Assembly: GCA_016195585.1 (NCBI GenBank)
Contig: JACPZJ010000219.1
Location: forward strand, 1 to 8,472
Direction: 5' to 3'
Source: Nitrospirota bacterium
GTDB lineage: Bacteria > Nitrospirota > CAKKRA01 > 9FT-COMBO-42-15
Length of the DNA: 8,472 nt
Shown: piece by piece, positions 5,187-8,472 of the stretch
Layout: each line of letters opens with the position of its first letter
Numbering within the stretch: position 1 is the stretch's first letter
Made by a program: the position numbers and the translations under genes
The notes under the pieces: model-generated
The model's input: the letters and a program-made list of their open reading frames with translations, nothing else
Told to the model about the DNA's origin: nothing
Databases searched by the model: none

Positions 5187-6098
5187 ATGGCAGTGAATGG
5201 AGTAAAAACAGTCTTTTTATTGGTTACCCTTTCCCTTTTCTCCTGCAAGGCTTTTACGCCTTCGCCTGAAACAATTGTTGTTCCTATGAAGCCGAAGATT
5301 GCCCTTGTCCTTGGCGGAGGCGCAGCAAGGGGTTTGGCCCATGTTGGCGTTATAAGGGTATTGGAGCAGGAAAAGATCCCTATAGACCTTATTGTCGGCA
5401 CAAGTGTTGGAAGCCTTATTGGCGCAGTATATGCATCCCATGCAAACAGCTTTGAGCTTGAGTGGGAGGCATTCAAGGTTACAAAGGATGACATCTTTGA
5501 TTTTACAATCATCTATTCAAAGATGGGGCCTGTGAAAGGCGACAGGATTGAGGAGTTTGTCAACAGGGTTGTGCCTGTAAAAAACATAGAGGAGATGCGC
5601 ATACCCTTTGCTGCAGTCGCCACTGACCTAAACACAGGCGAGATGGTGATCATAGACAAAGGTCCTGTTGCAAAGGCTGTTCATGCAAGCAGCGCCATAC
5701 CGGGTGTCTTCCACCCTGTAAATTATCTGAACAGGACGCTTGTGGATGGAGGGGTTGTGAATAATGTGGCTGTTGATGTGGCAAGGCAGAGGGGCGCGGA
5801 TATTGTAATTGCTGTTAATGTGGGCGCAAATGTGGTTAATTATGAGGTTAGCAATCTCTTTGATATAAGCCTTCAGGCAGTAAATATAATGGGTAATGAG
5901 ATAGCAAGATTTAAGATTAAAGGCGCGGATATTATAATTGCCCCGGCTGTCGGCAATGTGGGGATGCTTGACTTTGATCAGAAAAAAAAGTGCATGACTG
6001 AGGGTATTGCTGCAACACAGCGCGCAGTTCCTATAATTAAGGATAAGATAGACGAATGGTTAAAGAAGAATAACCCTGCAAACAAGAGGCCTCAATGA
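5187..6098 (+). CDS. Patatin-like phospholipase, predicted lipoprotein, 303 aa
   Basis: Patatin-like proteins are Ser-Asp dyad lipid acyl hydrolases, related to the RssA/YchK group. Seen here: the oxyanion segment GGGAARGLAHVGVI (43-56, with R48), the nucleophile elbow GTSVG (71-75, Ser73), an SSAIPGVF segment (168-175) and the catalytic DGG (187-189, Asp187). All catalytic elements are present and the length suits a single-domain enzyme. The N-terminus carries a lipoprotein signal: K7, a hydrophobic run (TVFLLVTLSLFS) and lipobox LFSC with Cys20, so I infer export and lipid anchoring; Lys21 after the Cys gives no clear retention signal. I preferred ATG 5187 because it makes a compact 20-residue signal. 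A TTG at 5148 would add 13 residues and has AAGGA 13 bases upstream. The frame after it converges with the minus-strand operon. Substrate unknown; a role in envelope lipid turnover is inferred. Confidence 0.9.
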   Translation: MAVNGVKTVFLLVTLSLFSCKAFTPSPETIVVPMKPKIALVLGGGAARGLAHVGVIRVLEQEKIPIDLIVGTSVGSLIGAVYASHANSFELEWEAFKVTKDDIFDFTIIYSKMGPVKGDRIEEFVNRVVPVKNIEEMRIPFAAVATDLNTGEMVIIDKGPVAKAVHASSAIPGVFHPVNYLNRTLVDGGVVNNVAVDVARQRGADIVIAVNVGANVVNYEVSNLFDISLQAVNIMGNEIARFKIKGADIIIAPAVGNVGMLDFDQKKKCMTEGIAATQRAVPIIKDKIDEWLKKNNPANKRPQ

Positions 6099-6204
6099 TG
6101 AAGGCAGTTGCGGCTTATGCCATAAATGGGAGAAGAAGTATCTGAGGAAAATGGGCGACCCCCCTTGACCTTTTGAAGGACTTCCTAAACGCGCCGGATT
6201 TTTT
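6099..6204. other. Convergent intergenic region with a CxxCH-coding fragment
   Basis: This 106-base gap separates the converging patatin and GDPD genes. A frame from 6064 to 6168 (+ strand, after a TAA at 6061) codes GSCGLCHKWEKKYLRKMGDP near its end, with a CxxCH haem c-like motif at 6109-6123, but it has no start codon of its own and no export signal. Another frame starts at ATGATG 6095 and stops after 16 codons. CCTTTTGAAGG can form a small 4-bp hairpin, and eight T residues lie at 6199-6206 without a proper stem before them. I see no convincing terminator for either gene. Confidence 0.35.
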
Positions 6205-7026
6205 TTATAAAGCGTCAATCGCTTCATTCAGAATATCAGGATAGTCTGTCATAATGCCGTCAACACCCATCTTGATAAGCCTCGCCATGTCTTCTCTTTT
6301 GTTTACAGTCCAGACATGTATCTTGATATTCTTCCTGTGCGCCTTTTCAATAAACTCCTCTGTAAGGAGATGGTAGTTTTCATGATACTCAGGTATCTGA
6401 AAGGCATCGGCAGCAGGCATATAAATAGGCATCACCTTTAATCTCATGAAGATAACAAACATCCTTATCTCTGAAACAGATGCGCCTGTTGCAATAGAGC
6501 CTTTAGACGCCCTGCGGAATCTCTTTATTGCATCATGGCTCTCAGAAACAACAAGCGCCTTCTCAGTCATATTGTGCGCTTTAATAAGTTGAAAAAGCCT
6601 TTCTTCTATTGGCGGGGCAAATTGTTTTATCTCAATATTTATCCTCTGATTCGGAAATTCAGCAAATACCTCTTTTAAGGTCGGGATTGTAAGTCCCGCT
6701 CCCCTAAAGGGATAATCCTCTTGACCGTCTTTTTTAACAGCAAACCAATATCCTGCATCCAGACCTTTTATTTCTGATAGTGTAAGCTCATTGACCCCGC
6801 CTTTTCCATTTGTAGTCCTGTCAACTGTTGGGTCGTGTATTACAACCACCTCTCCGTCTCTCGTTGCATGCGCATCTATCTCAAGGACATCGGCGCCGAC
6901 CTTTAATGCCTTTTTATATGCGGCAATTGTATGCTCAGGAGAAAGCCCGCGGCCGCCGCGATGGGCAATATTCAATGGCCTGTCTGTTTTCAGAAATGGC
7001 CTGTCAGGTCTTTTGAATAGAGGCAT
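6205..7026 (-). CDS. Glycerophosphodiester phosphodiesterase (GDPD/UgpQ type), 273 aa
   Basis: GDPD enzymes split glycerophosphodiesters into glycerol 3-phosphate and an alcohol in a metal-dependent TIM barrel. The signatures are intact: AHRGGRGLSPEHT (21-33, with His22, Arg23 and Glu31), LEIDAHATRDGEVVVIHDP (48-66, with Glu49, Asp51, His64 and Asp65), an IEIK strand (131-134, Glu132), VWTVN (238-242) and GVDGIMTDYPD (254-264). A Gly-rich HRGG replaces the frequent HRG-A. There is no signal peptide, so it should be cytoplasmic, closer to UgpQ than to periplasmic GlpQ. The start ATG (7026-7024) has AAGGA eight bases upstream (7039-7035) and lies inside the end of the transferase gene, overlapping by 23 bases. 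It is the last gene of the minus-strand operon. The link to a radical SAM enzyme hints at turnover or assembly of a phosphodiester-bearing small molecule or lipid, but this is inference. Confidence 0.94.
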   Translation of the reverse strand: MPLFKRPDRPFLKTDRPLNIAHRGGRGLSPEHTIAAYKKALKVGADVLEIDAHATRDGEVVVIHDPTVDRTTNGKGGVNELTLSEIKGLDAGYWFAVKKDGQEDYPFRGAGLTIPTLKEVFAEFPNQRINIEIKQFAPPIEERLFQLIKAHNMTEKALVVSESHDAIKRFRRASKGSIATGASVSEIRMFVIFMRLKVMPIYMPAADAFQIPEYHENYHLLTEEFIEKAHRKNIKIHVWTVNKREDMARLIKMGVDGIMTDYPDILNEAIDAL

Positions 7027-7639
7027 TTAATAATTCCTTATGTATCTTTAAGAATTGCAGGTCTTCTATTGTATCAATATCATACCAGAAGGGGAGGAGA
7101 TATATAGAAGATAACTGTTTTTTAGGCATCATTTTTAATGTTTCCCTAAGCACATCCTTTGTGCCCCATTTTATGTTTTTGAAAATAGGCGGCGCTGCGC
7201 CCTTTACACCTATCAGATAATAGCCGCCGTCGCATGATGGGCCGACAACCAGACTCTTTTTATCAAGCGCAATGAAGGCATCATCAATATATTTCTTTGG
7301 AAGGCTCGGACTGTCGCATCCTATTATAATTACCTTTTTATAGCCGTCATTAAGAAGTTCCGTAAATGCGCTCTCCATCCTCTCGCCAAGGTCTTTGCCG
7401 TATTGTTTTATTAGATGGAATCCAAATCTCTTTGCAAGGGTTTTAAAATATGGATGATTCTCATCAGGGTAACAGGCAATAATCTTTTTGCAATCCTTGA
7501 CCTTTTCTGCGATGCTCACTGTTTGCAATAAAAATTCTTTGTATAGTTTCAGCGCCTTTGTCTGCGAAAGGTTTTTTTGAAGACGTGTCTTTACCTTGCC
7601 TTTGACAGGCGCCTTTGCAAAGATAATTAAAGCATTCAT
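7004..7639 (-). CDS. TIGR04282/DUF2064-type nucleotide-diphosphosugar transferase-like protein, 211 aa
   Basis: This is a small GT-A-fold protein like the DUF2064 group, some members of which are annotated as arsenosugar-biosynthesis glycosyltransferases from their gene neighbourhood. Numbered from ATG 7639: the nucleotide-binding start ALIIFAKAPVKGKVKTRL (3-20, with G14, K18, T19, R19-20 region), GKDLGERM (81-88), the GCDSPSLP strand and metal-binding loop (107-114, Asp109), GPSCDGGYYLIG (133-144) and the late WYDIDT acidic pair (185-190). No membrane segment or signal is seen, so it is cytoplasmic. I took ATG 7639 and not 7654 because it forms an ATGA overlap with the stop of the radical SAM gene and begins just before the first strand; the longer form only adds RSHC-type residues. 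It overlaps GDPD by 23 bases. Sugar, acceptor and even transferase versus nucleotidyltransferase activity are unproven. Confidence 0.88.
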   Translation of the reverse strand: MNALIIFAKAPVKGKVKTRLQKNLSQTKALKLYKEFLLQTVSIAEKVKDCKKIIACYPDENHPYFKTLAKRFGFHLIKQYGKDLGERMESAFTELLNDGYKKVIIIGCDSPSLPKKYIDDAFIALDKKSLVVGPSCDGGYYLIGVKGAAPPIFKNIKWGTKDVLRETLKMMPKKQLSSIYLLPFWYDIDTIEDLQFLKIHKELLNASIQKT

Positions 7640-8472
7640 ACAGTGAGAACGCATGAGCAGTGGTATCCTGCAACCTCGTAATCAGGGTTGACTTGCTTTA
7701 CTGAAGATATTGAGCAGGCTGCAATCTCAGAGCCCATTGAGTTATAGATAACAGGCGTCTTTTTGCTGAGGCTCTCCTTATCCACACCCTTTTCTGCCTG
7801 CGCCCACAGGGCATTCTCAATCAGCATCTTATAAGTATTGCAATATGGGTCTACTGCCTCAAGCCTGCCCGCGCCTGTTTTTATCTCTTCATTAAAATAG
7901 CCGTAGCAGAAACAGCCGCCTCCGCATATAAAGCGAAGATAACATCCGCGGCATTTTTCAATATCATTTAAGCTGCATTGCCTTATCTTTTTTGCCAAAG
8001 GCGAGTCAAGCCATAAATCTGATAGAGAATAATCTCTTACATTCCCTGCGCTGAATCTTTTATCCCCTGCAATTGCAGCGCATGGATACACCTCTCCGTC
8101 TGAATCAACGCATAGCATCTCATAACAGCAGTTGCATAGGTCGGTCTTTCCGCCCTTTTTACCAGAAATACGCGCCTTAAATGATTCAGCATTATCAATG
8201 ATAACACCTGCCTCTTTTGATGCCTCAATCAGACGCAACATTGTTTCTGATAATTCATCAGAAGAGATGTAAAGCTCATCCCTGAATCTCTGCATCCTGC
8301 CTTTAGGGTGCAGATAGAGGATATGGTGTGTCTTTATGCCAAGCTGGGCAATAAACTTATGCGCCTCAACAGCGCTATCCTTGTTTAAACGTGTAAGTGT
8401 TGTAGTAATGGTTGGGGTAATGCCCGCCTCTAACAGCCCCTTTATTCCATTTACTGCAAGATCAAAGCTCCC
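7636..8472 (-). CDS. Radical SAM/SPASM domain protein, C-terminal part (5' end outside window)
   Basis: The frame is open through the right edge, leaving 278 residues; the N-terminal CxxxCxxC cluster motif lies outside. The visible part begins GSFDLAVNGIKGLLEAGITP, typical of the late radical SAM barrel. A SPASM domain follows (numbering from the edge): Cys116-x9-Gly-x4-Cys131 within the stretch CYEMLCVDSDGEVYPC, GNVRDYSLSDLW (143-154), then CRGCYLRFICGGGC (174-187), which is the CX2CX5CX3C pattern, and Cys211. Such domains bind auxiliary iron-sulphur clusters and are common in enzymes that modify peptides, proteins or small molecules. Beyond it a tail of about 67 residues holds Cys253 and ends YHCSCVLTV with Cys272 and Cys274, which is not a standard part of SPASM. 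First visible gene of the minus operon; its stop overlaps the transferase start by four bases. Substrate unknown. The internal Met at 8295 is not the start. Confidence 0.9.
   Translation of the reverse strand, partial: GSFDLAVNGIKGLLEAGITPTITTTLTRLNKDSAVEAHKFIAQLGIKTHHILYLHPKGRMQRFRDELYISSDELSETMLRLIEASKEAGVIIDNAESFKARISGKKGGKTDLCNCCYEMLCVDSDGEVYPCAAIAGDKRFSAGNVRDYSLSDLWLDSPLAKKIRQCSLNDIEKCRGCYLRFICGGGCFCYGYFNEEIKTGAGRLEAVDPYCNTYKMLIENALWAQAEKGVDKESLSKKTPVIYNSMGSEIAACSISSVKQVNPDYEVAGYHCSCVLTV

Noticed and set aside
5105..5512. Minus-strand frame of 135 codons opposite the patatin start
   Set aside because: It covers the oxyanion and nucleophile motifs of the opposite gene, shows no family features and has no good ribosome binding site.
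6095..6145. Frame ATGATG to TGA, 16 codons, overlapping the patatin stop
   Set aside because: Too short, without conserved features; the overlap with the stop codon is probably chance.
6199..6206. Run of eight T as an intrinsic terminator of the patatin gene
   Set aside because: No GC-rich stem stands directly before it; the nearest hairpin (CCTTTTGAAGG) is four base pairs and about 18 bases away.
1..8472. tRNA, rRNA, riboswitch or defence-system genes
   Set aside because: No cloverleaf, rRNA-like stretch, known aptamer core or defence family was recognised on either strand.

Overview
The window is about 8.5 kb of bacterial DNA of moderate GC, with compact operons on both strands. Gene content and the type of intergenic repeats (GTCATTCC…GGAATGAC palindromes, CCTGTCTGCC…GGCAGACAGG inverted repeats, A-rich GCAAAATG-type arms) suggest an uncultured Nitrospirota or Desulfobacterota-like environmental bacterium. 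That assignment is an inference from style; no marker gene is present to prove it.

Region 1 (1-3122, + strand) is a tight run of four genes. It starts with the 3' part of a RecQ-family DNA helicase that enters from the left edge (end of the helicase core, zinc site, RQC, HRDC and a C-terminal helix-turn-helix domain). Then come an 84-residue protein of unknown function that overlaps the recQ end by 14 bases, a 292-residue acidic TPR-like helical protein, and a 186-residue protein that joins a STAS-like domain to a C-terminal winged helix. The last three have no secure function.

Region 2 (3123-3424) is a 302-base gene-free interval made almost wholly of inverted repeats: a stem-loop just after the last stop, a 73-bp palindromic element set between A-rich inverted arms, and a 20-bp perfect inverted repeat with a competing fold.

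Region 3 (3425-6098, + strand) holds rmuC (membrane-anchored coiled coil plus PD-(D/E)XK-like domain), a 92-residue winged-helix-like protein behind a consensus Shine-Dalgarno site, two overlapping perfect palindromes, and a patatin-like phospholipase with a lipoprotein signal. RecQ and RmuC in neighbouring transcription units give this half a DNA recombination and repair flavour.

Region 4 (6205-8472, - strand) converges on region 3 and reads right to left: a radical SAM/SPASM enzyme (5' end beyond the right edge), a TIGR04282/DUF2064-type nucleotidyl/glycosyl-transferase, and a glycerophosphodiester phosphodiesterase. Overlaps of 4 and 23 bases argue for one translationally coupled operon. 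The radical SAM protein has an unusual Cys-bearing tail beyond its SPASM domain. No defence system, CRISPR array, transposase, tRNA or rRNA was seen. The least explained items are the recQ-linked hypothetical trio, the radical SAM/transferase/GDPD operon and the repeat cluster.
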